Shown: positions 18,369-28,046, counted from the first letter of the stretch. The stretch is DNA of 64,000 bases from Kineosporia corallincola (GCF_018499875.1 NZ_JAHBAY010000003.1:310001-374000), one strand, 5' to 3'. A program made the numbers and translations. The notes: generated by a model not told the origin, from the letters alone.

Positions 18369-18541
18369 CCTCGTGGCCAGCGCTGCCGCCCACCGCAGGA
18401 CGGGCAGCGCACACACCAGGTGACGGGATCTGGCCTGGGCCTCGGCCTCGGCCTGGTTCAGCTGTGGCGGAAATCCGTGACCGTGGCGGGAAGCCATGGC
18501 CATGGCGGCGACGGGAGGTTGTGGCCGTGGCGGTAGGCCCG

Positions 18542-18632
18542 GGCCGTGGTCGGAAGTCATGGCCGTGGTCGGAAGTCATGGCCGTGGTCGGAAGTCATGG
18601 CCGTGGTCGGAAGTCATGGCCGTGGTGGGAAG
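18542..18632. repeat. 19-bp tandem repeat array
   Basis: Four identical copies of GGCCGTGGTCGGAAGTCAT and a partial fifth run head to tail. They are preceded from about 18470 by degenerate copies carrying GGCCGTGGCGG and GAAGCCATGG. The array fills the spacer between the lipoprotein and the acyltransferase 3' end. Apart from this and the hairpin at 18335, the 325-base gap shows no gene: open frames here are repeat-driven and rich in His/Arg. Confidence 0.85.
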
Positions 18633-18638
18633 CCGGCG

Positions 18639-20057
18639 TCAGTAGCTGTGCCGCGCCCGCCGTCGTAGGTCGGGCAGCACGTTCTGCCCGGGTGAGAGCT
18701 GGGCCGGCTGGTCCCGTGACGTCTCGGCTTCGGCATCCGCCCGGATCACCGGGATCGGAACCGTGTCCCACGACGCCGGGTAGGCCGCCGCGTGGGCATC
18801 GGCCGCGGCGACCGCCCGGGGCACAGCGTGAGCGGGCACCGGCGCGGCCCCCACCCAGCCGGGCCGGGCCACACCACCGGCCACGTTCCCGGCCACACCA
18901 CCGGCCCCGTTCACAGCCCCGTTCACAGCCCCGGCCACCGGGACGGGGGCCACGACCGGAACGGGCCTCCCGTCGTCCACCATCGAGGTCGGCGAGGGCG
19001 CGAACGGCACCCGCTGGAAACGGGACTTCAGCCGCAGGATCGGCTTCTCGAAGAAGTACCACGACCCCGCGGCGGCCCCGATCGCGAGCAGCCCACCGAG
19101 CGCGCGCTCCTTGCCGGTGAGCATGCGGCCGTGCGGCTCCAGGCTGATGAACACCCAGTTCCACAGGTACACGCCGTACGAGACGGTGCCGAACCAGCGC
19201 AGCACCGGGTTCTCCAGCACCCTCAGCTTCGAGGCACCGAGCACCACCACGGCACTGAGCAGCACCACCGGCAGCATCAGCAGCGTGGCCACCCGCCAGT
19301 CCGGCTCGGGCAGCCGGGTCAGCACCAGGGGCAGCACGCACACCGTGGCCAGGCTGCCGGCGGCGACCGGCGCGGGGATGCGCAGCCAGGGCGCGGGCTC
19401 GGCGCCCCGTAGCGAGGTGGCCAGCAGGCAGCCGGTGAACAGGAAGATGGCGTTGCTGTCGGGTGAGTAGTAGGTCCAGTCGTAGGTGAGGGCCACGATC
19501 GACAGCACGTGCCACGCCAGGGCGGCGATCCAGATGTTGCGCACCACGCGCGTCACCCGGGCCCCGTCGCCGTTCACCCGGGAGATGATCCAGCCCAGCA
19601 GCAGCGGCCAGACGAAGTAGAACTGCTCCTCCACCGACAGCGACCAGGCGTGCCCGAGCACCGAGAAGTGCCCGGTGGCGCTGTCGAAGTCCTGCACGTA
19701 GAAGAGGGTCGTCATCAGCCCGGGCAGGATGTGGTGCAGCCGCGGGTCGTGCGCCAGCCAGAGCACCAGGGGCGTGAGGACGACGAGGAGCACCAGCGCC
19801 GGGAAGAGCCGCAGACCGCGCCGGATGTAGAAGTCCGTCATGCTGACCCGCCCGAACCGCTCGCGTTCGGCCAGCAGCAGGCTCGTGATCAGGAACCCGG
19901 AGAGCACGAAGAAGATCGCCACCCCGGCCGGCCCGAGCAGTTCGGCGTGATAACTGCTGACGTGTGAGAGCACCACCATGATCACGGCCAGGCCGCGCAG
20001 GCCGTCGAGACCGGGGATCCGGTGGTGCGCACTCTTGCCTGCACTGGACGATGTCAC
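18639..20057 (-). CDS. Acyltransferase 3 family membrane protein (OafA/YrhL type)
   Basis: A roughly 472-residue integral membrane O-acyltransferase with about ten helices. The N-terminal block IPGLDGLRGLAVIMVVLSH, with its catalytic-type His, and FFVLSGFLITSLLL identify the family. SWYFFEKPILRLK near residue 340 ends the membrane domain. The remaining 120 residues are a Val/Ala/Pro-rich tail with short repeats (GAVNGAVNGAGG) and no SGNH domain. It probably acetylates or acylates a cell-surface glycan or antibiotic-like product. The start is uncertain: GTG 20057 or TTG 20063, neither with a good ribosome site. Confidence 0.9.
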   Translation of the reverse strand: MTSSSAGKSAHHRIPGLDGLRGLAVIMVVLSHVSSYHAELLGPAGVAIFFVLSGFLITSLLLAERERFGRVSMTDFYIRRGLRLFPALVLLVVLTPLVLWLAHDPRLHHILPGLMTTLFYVQDFDSATGHFSVLGHAWSLSVEEQFYFVWPLLLGWIISRVNGDGARVTRVVRNIWIAALAWHVLSIVALTYDWTYYSPDSNAIFLFTGCLLATSLRGAEPAPWLRIPAPVAAGSLATVCVLPLVLTRLPEPDWRVATLLMLPVVLLSAVVVLGASKLRVLENPVLRWFGTVSYGVYLWNWVFISLEPHGRMLTGKERALGGLLAIGAAAGSWYFFEKPILRLKSRFQRVPFAPSPTSMVDDGRPVPVVAPVPVAGAVNGAVNGAGGVAGNVAGGVARPGWVGAAPVPAHAVPRAVAAADAHAAAYPASWDTVPIPVIRADAEAETSRDQPAQLSPGQNVLPDLRRRARHSY

Positions 20058-20150
20058 GATCAAGCATGATGACGCTTAGAGGGAGCTGAGTGTTAACGAT
20101 TCCTCTGTGACATCCTCCGAATGAGTGACGGCCGGACGGGGAGACTTGGC

Positions 20151-21263
20151 ATGGGACACGTTCTGGTCGCGGTCGACAAGTTCAAGGGCTCCCTCGACGG
20201 CCGCACCGCCAATGCCGCGCTCGCCCGCGGCCTGCGTCGTGCCCGGCCGGACCTGCCGGTGCGGGTGCGGGAAGTGGCCGACGGCGGCGACGGCACCCTG
20301 GCGGTGCTGCTGGACAACGGATTCCGCGCGGTCGCCGTCGACGTCACCGGCCCCACCATGGTGCCGCGCCGGTCGCTGATCGGGCTGCGCGGAGACGAGG
20401 CGTTCGTCGAGCTCGCCGAGGTCTGCGGGCTGGTGCACCTGCCCGGCCACCGGCTGGACGGGATGCGTTCCACCACCTGGGGTCTGGGCCTGGCCGTGCG
20501 CGCCGCGCTCGACCTGGGCGCGCGCGGCGTGCACCTGGCCATCGGCGGCAGCGCCTCCACCGACGGCGGTCTCGGTCTGCTCACGGCGCTCGGCGCGGTC
20601 GCCACCGACGCGTCCGGCGCCCCGGTCACGCCCGACGCCGCGGGCCTGCTCCGGGTGACCGCCCTGGACCTGTCCGGCCTGGACCGGAGGCTGACGGGGG
20701 CCAGGATCGTCGCGGTCACCGACGTCCACAACCGGCTGACCGGACCGCAGGGCGCCGCCCACGTGTACGGCCCGCAGAAGGGCCTGACCGAGGACCAGAT
20801 CCCGGCTGTCGACGCCGCGCTGGGAACCTGGGCCGAACTGCTGCACCTCGATCCCGCGCAGCCGGGCACCGGGGCCGCGGGCGGTGTCGGCGCGGGCGTC
20901 GTCGGCGGTCTGGGCGGCCGTCTCGTGCCCGGCGCCCCGTACGTGCTCGACGCGACCGGGTTCGACGCCGACCTGCCCGGCGCGTCGCTGGTGGTGACCG
21001 GCGAGGGGTCGTGGGACGAGCAGAGCCCGCACGGCAAGGCCCCCGCCGAGGTGCTGCGCCGGGCCCGGGCGGCCGGCCTGCCCACCGCTCTGGTCGCCGG
21101 CCGGGTCAGCGGTCACGATCTGCTCCGCGAGCTGGGGGTGCACCCGGTGACGGCCCTGACCGAGCTGGCCGGCGGCTCGGCCGAGGTGGCGATGCGCGAC
21201 GCGGAGCGACTGCTCGAGCTGGCCGGCACACGGCTGGGGAACGGGCTGCCCCGGTCCGGCTGA
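20151..21263 (+). CDS. Glycerate 2-kinase
   Basis: A 370-residue glycerate kinase of the GlxK/GckA type (about 370-380 residues), which phosphorylates D-glycerate to 2-phosphoglycerate. Landmarks are AVDKFKGSLDG at the N-terminus, VADGGDGTL, the GGSASTDGGLG loop and GEGSWDEQSPHGKAP near the C-terminus. ATG 20151 is chosen because GGGGAG lies seven bases upstream and the family begins here; ATG 20121 is in frame. It is divergent from the acyltransferase gene. Feeding of glyoxylate or sugar-acid carbon into glycolysis is the usual role. Confidence 0.94.
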   Translation: MGHVLVAVDKFKGSLDGRTANAALARGLRRARPDLPVRVREVADGGDGTLAVLLDNGFRAVAVDVTGPTMVPRRSLIGLRGDEAFVELAEVCGLVHLPGHRLDGMRSTTWGLGLAVRAALDLGARGVHLAIGGSASTDGGLGLLTALGAVATDASGAPVTPDAAGLLRVTALDLSGLDRRLTGARIVAVTDVHNRLTGPQGAAHVYGPQKGLTEDQIPAVDAALGTWAELLHLDPAQPGTGAAGGVGAGVVGGLGGRLVPGAPYVLDATGFDADLPGASLVVTGEGSWDEQSPHGKAPAEVLRRARAAGLPTALVAGRVSGHDLLRELGVHPVTALTELAGGSAEVAMRDAERLLELAGTRLGNGLPRSG

Positions 21264-21304
21264 GTCCCCGGCGGAACGCCGGATCCGTTGACGTGCGCCG
21301 GTTC

Positions 21305-22765
21305 TCAGAACGGGTAGACGGGCAGGCTCCCCCGCAGCGTCACCCACTGCGTCTCGGTGAACGCCTCGATGTTCGCGGCCGGGCCGCCCGCGCGTGAGCC
21401 GGTGCCGGAGGCGCCCAGGCCACCGAACGGCGCCACCGCCTCGTCGTTCACCGTCTGGTCGTTGATGTGCACCAGGCCGGTCGGGATCCGCCCGGCCAGC
21501 TCCAGCCCGGCATACACGTCGTCGGTGAGAATGCCCAGCGAGAGCCCGTACTCGGACCCGGCGGCGAGCGCGGCCACCTCGTCGGCCGAGCCGAACGGGG
21601 TGACGGGGGCGACCGGGCCGAAGATCTCCTGCTGGTAGGCCGGGGCCTGCTGGGGCACCCGGCCGAGCACGGTGGGGCGGTAGAACAGGTCGTCGTAGGT
21701 GCCGCCGGTGAGCAGCGCGGCGCCGGCCGTGACGCTGGTGGTGACCAGGTCGTGCACCCGGTCGCGCTGCCCGGCGTCGATCAGCGGGCCGAGCGCGACC
21801 TGCTCCCGGTAGGGGTCGCCGACCGGCAGCTTCTCCACCCGGGCGGCCAGCGACTCGGCATAGGCGTCGGCGATCGACTCGTGCACCAGGTGCCGGCTGG
21901 TGGCCATGCAGATCTGGCCGGAGTTGAGGAAGGTGCCCCAGGCCCCGACGGCGGCGGCCTTCTCCACGTCGACGTCGGGCATGACGATGAGCGCGGAGTT
22001 GCCGCCGAGTTCCAGGTGCGCGCGCTTGAGGTGCTGCCCGGCGATCGCACCGACCGCGCGCCCGGCCCTGGTCGAGCCGGTGAACGCCACGACCCGGACC
22101 TCGGGCGCGACGATCAGGGCCTCGCCGACGTCCGCTCCCCCGGGCAGCACCTGGAACACACCCTCGGGCACACCGGCGGCCTCGAACAGCGCCGCGAACA
22201 CCGCGCCGCCGCAGATCGCGGTGCGCGGGTCGGGCTTGAGCAGCACGGCGTTGCCGAGGGCGAGGGCCGGGGCGACGGCGCGGACCGCCAGGATGGTGGG
22301 CACGTTGAACGGGGCGATCACCCCGACCACGCCGACGGGCAGGCGGCGGGCGAAGCTCAGCCGGGGCTCACCGGTGCGCAGCAGCTCGCCGTAGGGGTGG
22401 CCGGGCAGGGCGGACGCCTCGTAGCACTCCTGCGCGCAGGTGTGCACCTGGAAGTCGCCGAACGGGGCGATCGCGCCGGCCTCACGTGCCAGCCAGCCCT
22501 TGATCTCGTCGGCGTTCTCCTCCAGCAAAGCCCCGGCGCGCCGCAGCACGGCCGCGCGCTGCTCGAACGACGTTGCGGCCCAGTCTTTCTGGGCGGCCGA
22601 GGCGCGGCGGGCGGCGTCGGCCACGTCACCCGGGGTGGCCCGGCCGACCGCGGCGATGACCTGGCCGGTGGCGGGCTCGACGGCGTCGTGGTGGCCGCCC
22701 GAGCCGTCGGACCAGCGGCCCGTCCAGATCTTGCCGTGCCAGGAGTTCCCGTCCAGCAGTGCCAT
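21305..22765 (-). CDS. Aldehyde dehydrogenase, aromatic-aldehyde type
   Basis: A 486-residue NAD(P)-dependent aldehyde dehydrogenase. Visible motifs are the cofactor fold VGVIAPFNVP, FTGSTRAGRAVG, the general base in LELGGNSA and the catalytic Cys in NSGQICMA. EIFGPVAPV and the C-terminal NDEAVAPFGGLGASGTG complete the family pattern. The overall look is closest to benzaldehyde/vanillin dehydrogenases, but the substrate is not fixed. It ends about 40 bases from the convergent glycerate kinase. Confidence 0.92.
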   Translation of the reverse strand: MALLDGNSWHGKIWTGRWSDGSGGHHDAVEPATGQVIAAVGRATPGDVADAARRASAAQKDWAATSFEQRAAVLRRAGALLEENADEIKGWLAREAGAIAPFGDFQVHTCAQECYEASALPGHPYGELLRTGEPRLSFARRLPVGVVGVIAPFNVPTILAVRAVAPALALGNAVLLKPDPRTAICGGAVFAALFEAAGVPEGVFQVLPGGADVGEALIVAPEVRVVAFTGSTRAGRAVGAIAGQHLKRAHLELGGNSALIVMPDVDVEKAAAVGAWGTFLNSGQICMATSRHLVHESIADAYAESLAARVEKLPVGDPYREQVALGPLIDAGQRDRVHDLVTTSVTAGAALLTGGTYDDLFYRPTVLGRVPQQAPAYQQEIFGPVAPVTPFGSADEVAALAAGSEYGLSLGILTDDVYAGLELAGRIPTGLVHINDQTVNDEAVAPFGGLGASGTGSRAGGPAANIEAFTETQWVTLRGSLPVYPF

Positions 22766-22971
22766 GACGATCGCCTTTCCCGTCGCTGTCGGCCAGCAAG
22801 CAGCATAGGGCGATGCCCGCGCCGCGGCCGGGCCACTCGTCCGGCGGTCCGGCGGGCGCGGCGCTCAAGGCCGGGCCCGAACCGGTCGATCTTCCGAACC
22901 GTTCAGGACGTGGACGACGCTGACGGGGACAGGACGTGGACGGGGACACGCAGGTCGCGGAAGGACTCGGC

Positions 22972-25323
22972 ATGAACCCGGTCAGGCCCGTCCTGGACCC
23001 GCGCCGGATCCGCGCGGTGGAGGGCACCGGGCTGCTGCACCGGCCCCCGGCGCCCGGTCTGGAACGGCTCACCCGCCTGGCGGCCCGGCTGCTGAACGCC
23101 CCGGTGGTGCTGGTGTCGCTGGTGACCGGCGACCGGCAGGTGTTCGTGAGCCAGCTCGGCCTGCCGCAGCCCTGGTCGGACGCCGGCGAGACACCGCTGA
23201 CGCACTCGTTCTGCCAGCACGTGGTCGACAGCGACGCCCCGCTGGTGGTGTCGGACGCCCGTGAGAACGACCTGGTGAAAGACAATCTGGCGGTCTCGGA
23301 CATCGGCGTCACCAGTTACGCGGGCATGCCGATCCGGCTGGACTCGGGCACCTACGGGGCGTTCTGCGCGATCGACGCCGAGCCGCGCGAGTGGACGCCG
23401 CAGGAGCTGGAGATCCTGGAGGACCTGGCCGCGGAGATCGCCCTGGAGCAGGCGGCCCGGGAGGCGCAGGAGTCGTCGGCCACCTTCCGGGCGATCCTCA
23501 CCGCCACGAACGACGCCTACCTGTCGGTGGACGCCGACGGCGTCGTGCTGGAGTGGAACCCGGCCGCGCAGAACCTGTTCGGGTTCGACCGGGAGGTGGC
23601 GGTCGGGTCCCGGCTGGACCGGCTGATCATTCCCTCCGGGGCCCAGAACCTCTACTCCGACGCGCTCTTCCCGGTGGGTGACGACGGCCTGGGCACCGCG
23701 CAGACGGGCGAGCGGTCGGAGCTGCCGGCCATCGACCGGCACGGGCGCACCTTCCCGGTGGAGATCTCCGCACAGGTCACCCGCACCGGCGTCCGCCCGG
23801 TCTGTCACGCGTTCGTGCACGACATCAGCGCCCGCCGCGCCCACCAGGAGGAACTGCGCCGCCAGGCCGAGCTGATCGACTGCGCCCCGGCGGCGATCGT
23901 GGTGCGCGACATGGACGGCACGATCCGCAGCTGGAACCGGGGCGCCGAGGACATGTACGGCTGGCCGGCCCAGGCGGTGATCGGCCGCAACATCCACCGG
24001 CTGCTGAGTACCGGCTTCCCGAAGGGACTTCCGCAGGTCGAGAGCACCCTGCTGGACGACGGGCACTGGCAGGGCGAGCTGCACCACCGGCGGGCGGACG
24101 GCGCCCGGCTGGTCGCGCTCAGCCAGCACGTGCTGCGCTCCACCGCGGACGGCATCGGGCAGGAGGTGATCGAGACCAACACCGACATCACCGAGCGCCG
24201 GCACGCCGAGGAACGACTCAGCGCCAGCGAGAGCCAGTTCCGGGTGCAGTTCCACCAGGCCACGATCGGGCAGACGATCATCGGCCTGGACGGCCGGTTC
24301 ATCCGGGTGAACGAGGCCTTCGCCCGCATGCTCGGGTACTCGCCCGACGAGATGGTGGGGCTGGTCAACGCGTCGTTCACGCACCCGGACGACCAGGGCC
24401 GGGCGGCCCGGCAGCTGGCCGGGCTGTACTCCGGGGAGTACGACTCCTACGAGCACAGCAAGCGGCTGGTGCACCGGGACGGTCACGCGGTGGACGCCCA
24501 GGTGGGGGTGCGACTGGTGCGCGACGCGGACGGGCATCCGCTGCACCTGATCGGGTTCGTGCAGGACATCAGCGCGCAACTGGTGATCCAGCGCGAGCGC
24601 GACGAGGCCCTGGCCACCCTGGGCCGGCGAAACGTCCAGCTGGAAGACACCAATCACGACCTGGAGGGCGCCAACCAGCTGAAGCTCGACCTGATGGGCA
24701 TGCTGTCGCACGACATCGGCGCTCCGCTGAGCACGATCATGGGCTACGGCGAGATCCTCACCGAGCCGGAGCAGCCGGACGTGGTCACCTCGGCCGCGGC
24801 GAAGATCGTGCGGGCGGCCCAGCGTATCGACCAGCTACGGCAGAACGTGCTGGCCATGTGCAGCAGCGACACGAACAAGCTCCAGGCCCACCGCGAGGTG
24901 GTGGGCCTGCGGCGGGCGCTGATCGAGGTGGTCGAGGCGGCCGAGACGGACGTGCCGGTGACCTGCCCGGAACACGTTCAGGTGCTGGTGAATCCGCAGC
25001 ATCTCCAGCAGATCGTCACCAATTTTCTGACGAACGCGGCGAAGTACGGCGGGGGCGCGACGGCCGTCACGGTCACCACCGACGCCGGGTCGGCCACGAT
25101 CGGCGTGCACGACGAGGGACCCGGGGTGCCCGCGGACGTGCGGGAGCACCTGTTCGAGCGATACACCCGGGCCGCGGACGCCGGGGCGGGCGGCACCGCC
25201 GGGCACGGGCTGGGCCTGCACATCGTGGCGAGCCTGGCCGAGGCCAACGGCGGAGCCGTCGGGCACCTCGACAACCGGCCCACCGGAAGCGTGTTCACGT
25301 TGCGGCTGGAGGCTGCCTACTGA
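22972..25323 (+). CDS. Multi-PAS sensor histidine kinase
   Basis: A 783-residue soluble hybrid-input kinase. Order: GAF (about 30-170), three PAS domains (about 175-300, 300-420, 425-540; visible as ESSATFRAILTATNDAYL, CAPAAIVVRDMDGTIRSWN and FHQATIGQTIIGLDGRFIRVN), a short coiled-coil, HisKA with phospho-acceptor His in MLSHDIGAP (residue 580) and HATPase with NFLTNAAKYG, DEGPGVP and GHGLGLH. ATG 22972 is preferred for GGAAGGA six bases upstream; GTG 22936 is possible. No response regulator is adjacent, so it is an orphan. No membrane span is seen, so it senses cytoplasmic cues. Confidence 0.93.
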   Translation: MNPVRPVLDPRRIRAVEGTGLLHRPPAPGLERLTRLAARLLNAPVVLVSLVTGDRQVFVSQLGLPQPWSDAGETPLTHSFCQHVVDSDAPLVVSDARENDLVKDNLAVSDIGVTSYAGMPIRLDSGTYGAFCAIDAEPREWTPQELEILEDLAAEIALEQAAREAQESSATFRAILTATNDAYLSVDADGVVLEWNPAAQNLFGFDREVAVGSRLDRLIIPSGAQNLYSDALFPVGDDGLGTAQTGERSELPAIDRHGRTFPVEISAQVTRTGVRPVCHAFVHDISARRAHQEELRRQAELIDCAPAAIVVRDMDGTIRSWNRGAEDMYGWPAQAVIGRNIHRLLSTGFPKGLPQVESTLLDDGHWQGELHHRRADGARLVALSQHVLRSTADGIGQEVIETNTDITERRHAEERLSASESQFRVQFHQATIGQTIIGLDGRFIRVNEAFARMLGYSPDEMVGLVNASFTHPDDQGRAARQLAGLYSGEYDSYEHSKRLVHRDGHAVDAQVGVRLVRDADGHPLHLIGFVQDISAQLVIQRERDEALATLGRRNVQLEDTNHDLEGANQLKLDLMGMLSHDIGAPLSTIMGYGEILTEPEQPDVVTSAAAKIVRAAQRIDQLRQNVLAMCSSDTNKLQAHREVVGLRRALIEVVEAAETDVPVTCPEHVQVLVNPQHLQQIVTNFLTNAAKYGGGATAVTVTTDAGSATIGVHDEGPGVPADVREHLFERYTRAADAGAGGTAGHGLGLHIVASLAEANGGAVGHLDNRPTGSVFTLRLEAAY

Positions 25324-25373
25324 AATGGTGGACGACGATGAGCTCTTTCCAAACTCATCGTCGTCCACCATTT
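25323..25373. terminator. Perfect bidirectional terminator hairpin
   Basis: Two perfectly complementary 20-base arms (25323-25342, 25354-25373), A-rich at one end and T-rich at the other, flank an 11-base loop. The hairpin fills the gap between convergent genes exactly: the kinase TGA ends on its first base and the hydrolase TAA begins on its last. T- and A-runs suit termination in both directions. Confidence 0.92.
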
Positions 25374-26212
25374 TACTCCGCGCTCTTGACCGAGGCGTGC
25401 GCGACGGCGTGCACCACCGCCCACGACAGGGCGGTGTCGGCCACCTCTTCCCAGCCCGGCTCGGCGCACGTCCAGTGCGAGCGGCCGGGGAACTCGTGGT
25501 ACTCGGTGAGGGCCGGTGACTTGTCGTACTTCTTGGCGTTGGCCTTGTTCACCGACGCCGGCATGATGTGGTCGGCGCCGCCGGAGATGAACAGCAGCGG
25601 GGCCCGGTCGGGCTTGGCGTAGTCCACCCAGGTCTCCTGGTGGCCCGGCTTGAAGTTGGCGAAAAGACCGTACTCCCAGACGAAGTGCCCGGCCGTCGGG
25701 ATGTAGTAGCGGTCGTAGACGGCGTCCGACTCCTCACGGCTCAGCGTGTTCGCGAAGGCGTAGTGGAACTCGGCGGGGGTGAACCCGGCCTCCCGCTTGC
25801 GCGTGGCCGGGTTGCGCAGGATCGGGAACAGCGAGCGGGCCTGCGACACCGGCGTCACGCGCACCCCCTCGGTGGGCGCCGAGTCGATCACCACACCGGC
25901 GCTGCCCAGCCCCTTGGCCAGCAGCAACTGGGTCAGCGTGCCGCCGAAGGAGTGGCCGATGATGATCGGCGGCTTGTCCAGGGCCTCGATCACCGCCGAA
26001 TGGTGCTCGATGATGGCCGGCACCCGCTGGTTCGCGATCACCTCGGGCTTCTCACGCAGCGCCTCGACCTCGATCTCGAAGCCCGGGTACGGCGGCACGA
26101 TCACCTTGTAGCCCTTGGCCTCGTAGTACGGAACCCAGTGCTCCCAGCTGCGCGGTGTCATCCAGAGCCCGTGGACGAGCACCACGGTGTCCGGGGCGAA
26201 CTCTTCACTCAT
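25373..26212 (-). CDS. Alpha/beta hydrolase
   Basis: A 279-residue alpha/beta-fold hydrolase. The oxyanion block VLVHGLWMTP comes near residue 12, the nucleophile elbow GHSFGG near 100, an acid in FISGGADHIMP and the catalytic His in FPGRSHWTC near 255. ATG 26212 has GGAG about eight bases upstream. No signal peptide is seen. Esterase or lactonase activity is typical; the substrate is unknown. Confidence 0.9.
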   Translation of the reverse strand: MSEEFAPDTVVLVHGLWMTPRSWEHWVPYYEAKGYKVIVPPYPGFEIEVEALREKPEVIANQRVPAIIEHHSAVIEALDKPPIIIGHSFGGTLTQLLLAKGLGSAGVVIDSAPTEGVRVTPVSQARSLFPILRNPATRKREAGFTPAEFHYAFANTLSREESDAVYDRYYIPTAGHFVWEYGLFANFKPGHQETWVDYAKPDRAPLLFISGGADHIMPASVNKANAKKYDKSPALTEYHEFPGRSHWTCAEPGWEEVADTALSWAVVHAVAHASVKSAE

Positions 26213-26380
26213 CGACTCAGCTCCGAAAGTCGGCCGGCGTTCCCTCTCGCCCGAGTCTGGAAGATCATCACCGGCCCGGACAATGCCCTGACCGCAGAAC
26301 GTGCGAAACACCGCATTTCGTCATACCTGGGGCGCGATACCACGGATCGTCGAAGGGGACGTTCGCGGCATACTGTTCAT

Positions 26381-26935
26381 GTGACGTTCGGACTCATCGG
26401 TGGCCCTGAGAAGCGCGACATCATCCTCGTCGGGTACAGCGACTCGTGGCCATCACGGTTCCGGCAGGAACGTGACCGGATCGTCGCCGCCCTGGGCGAA
26501 AAGGCGGTCCGGGTGGATCATGTCGGCTCCACCTCGATCCCCGGCCTGACCGCCAAGCCGATCATCGACATCGACCTGAGCGTGAGCGACGCCGACGACG
26601 AGGCGGACTATCTGCCGCAGCTCCTGGCGGCCGGCTACGAGCTGCGGGTGCGCGAGCCCGACCACCGCCTGGTGCGCACCCCCGACGGTTCCGTGCACGT
26701 CCACATCTGCTCCACCGGCAGCGAGTGGGAGCGCCGTCACCTGCTGTTCCGGGACTGGCTGCGTCGCGACGTCTCCGACCGCGACGCCTATGCCGCCCTG
26801 AAAGTTCAGCTGGCGCAGCATGACTGGCCGGACACGAACGCCTACTCCGACGCCAAGGGCGGGCTGATCGCCGTCATCACCGACCGCGCCGAGTCCTGGG
26901 CGGCCGCCACCGGCTGGACGGTCTGGCGCTCCTAG
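26381..26935 (+). CDS. GrpB/UPF0157 family protein
   Basis: A 184-residue protein of the GrpB family, a nucleotidyltransferase-like fold sometimes fused to dephospho-CoA kinase. The diagnostic stretch VDHVGSTSIPGLTAKPIIDI lies near residue 43, followed by VHVHICSTGSEWERRHLLFRD. The GTG start at 26381 has only a weak upstream purine run. Its molecular role is not settled in any organism I know of. It is divergent from the hydrolase gene. Confidence 0.9.
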   Translation: MTFGLIGGPEKRDIILVGYSDSWPSRFRQERDRIVAALGEKAVRVDHVGSTSIPGLTAKPIIDIDLSVSDADDEADYLPQLLAAGYELRVREPDHRLVRTPDGSVHVHICSTGSEWERRHLLFRDWLRRDVSDRDAYAALKVQLAQHDWPDTNAYSDAKGGLIAVITDRAESWAAATGWTVWRS

Positions 26936-26941
26936 CTATGA

Positions 26942-27874
26942 CTAGCTCAGGTCGCCGACCTTGACGTAGCTCGGGATGCTGATGCAGCCGGCCTGCTTGC
27001 CGACCTCCTCGAGGCCCTCCAGGTCGCCCGCGGCGAAGCCGTCGGGGGTGGACTTGGACAGCACCGGGTACATCAGCTCGCCCTTCTTCTTCGCGTCGCC
27101 GAGACCGGTGACGTGGCCGAGCTCGTGCAGCACCACGTTGCCCCGGGTCAGGCCGGCGCCGAAGCCCTCCGCGAGGTTCTCGATCCTGGTGGCGTCGAGC
27201 AGCACCTGACCGCGCACCGCCGCGGCGCCTTCCTCGTCGTTGTCGAACCAGCTGGTCCAGAGCACGCCGCCCCAGGCCGGGTAGTCCTCCTCCATCTGGA
27301 AGTCGGTGTCGCTCTGCGGCTTCACCACGGCCACGACGATCTCGGCCGGCTGCTGCTGGATGGTGTCTTTCTGCGGCACGAAGTCGGTGTCACCGCGGTA
27401 GCGGTAGATGATGCCGGTGGCGGCGTGCAGCTTCTTGAACGACTCCATGATGGTCCGCAGCATCTCCTTGTGCTCGGACTCGGGCAGGCCGACCAGGTTC
27501 ACCCGGTAGCTGACCACGCGCTGGCAGGGGTTCCAGCGGATGTTGGACGCCTTGCCGCTGTGCAGGTCGGCCCGCATCAGTGAGTACGAGCCGGCGTCGT
27601 AGGTCTCGGTGTCGGTGCTGGTCATCAGGCCGACGTCGTTGCTGGTGATGCTGCTGACCTGGTAGGCCGACGAGTGCGTGACCTCGCTGGTCTCGTGCAC
27701 CGTGGCGGCCTCGACGGCGGTGGGCACGATCTGGGGGGCGATGAGCAGGCCCGCCCCGACCAGGGCGGCGATGCCGAGCCCCGTCCACTCGATCCGCTTC
27801 TTCACCGTCATGTCGCGCCAGCGCACCGTAAGAACCCCGTCTCTCGTCGTCATCATCCGGACCTGTGTGGTCAC
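26942..27874 (-). CDS. Matrixin-like zinc metalloprotease, membrane-anchored
   Basis: A 310-residue protein with one N-terminal hydrophobic segment (about residues 32-50) acting as signal or anchor. It carries an extended zinc motif HELGHVTGLGD (about residue 240), the HExxHxxGxxD form of metzincins/matrixins, followed by a Met (GELMYPVL) that suits the Met-turn. The exported domain would cleave peptides outside the membrane. Several in-frame starts exist near the N-terminus (27874 down to about 27811). It converges on GrpB with a six-base gap. Confidence 0.85.
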   Translation of the reverse strand: MTTQVRMMTTRDGVLTVRWRDMTVKKRIEWTGLGIAALVGAGLLIAPQIVPTAVEAATVHETSEVTHSSAYQVSSITSNDVGLMTSTDTETYDAGSYSLMRADLHSGKASNIRWNPCQRVVSYRVNLVGLPESEHKEMLRTIMESFKKLHAATGIIYRYRGDTDFVPQKDTIQQQPAEIVVAVVKPQSDTDFQMEEDYPAWGGVLWTSWFDNDEEGAAAVRGQVLLDATRIENLAEGFGAGLTRGNVVLHELGHVTGLGDAKKKGELMYPVLSKSTPDGFAAGDLEGLEEVGKQAGCISIPSYVKVGDLS

Positions 27875-28046
27875 TGTGTGTGATTCGAGAGTCGGGCATG
27901 ATGCGTGACGGGGGGTACCTGCCGATCGGGTGAAGGAGTCGCGTGCCGACCCCGGCCCGTCACGGTACGTGTCACGCAGCAGGCGTTTTCACGCTCAGCT
28001 GCTGAGCCGGCCGGGTGACGGCACCGGGTCGGCCGCCCGGAGCGGC

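Noticed and set aside
18271-18579. Reverse frame over the 19-bp repeats with His/Arg-rich peptide
   Set aside because: Created by the tandem repeats; no ribosome site, no domain and skewed composition.
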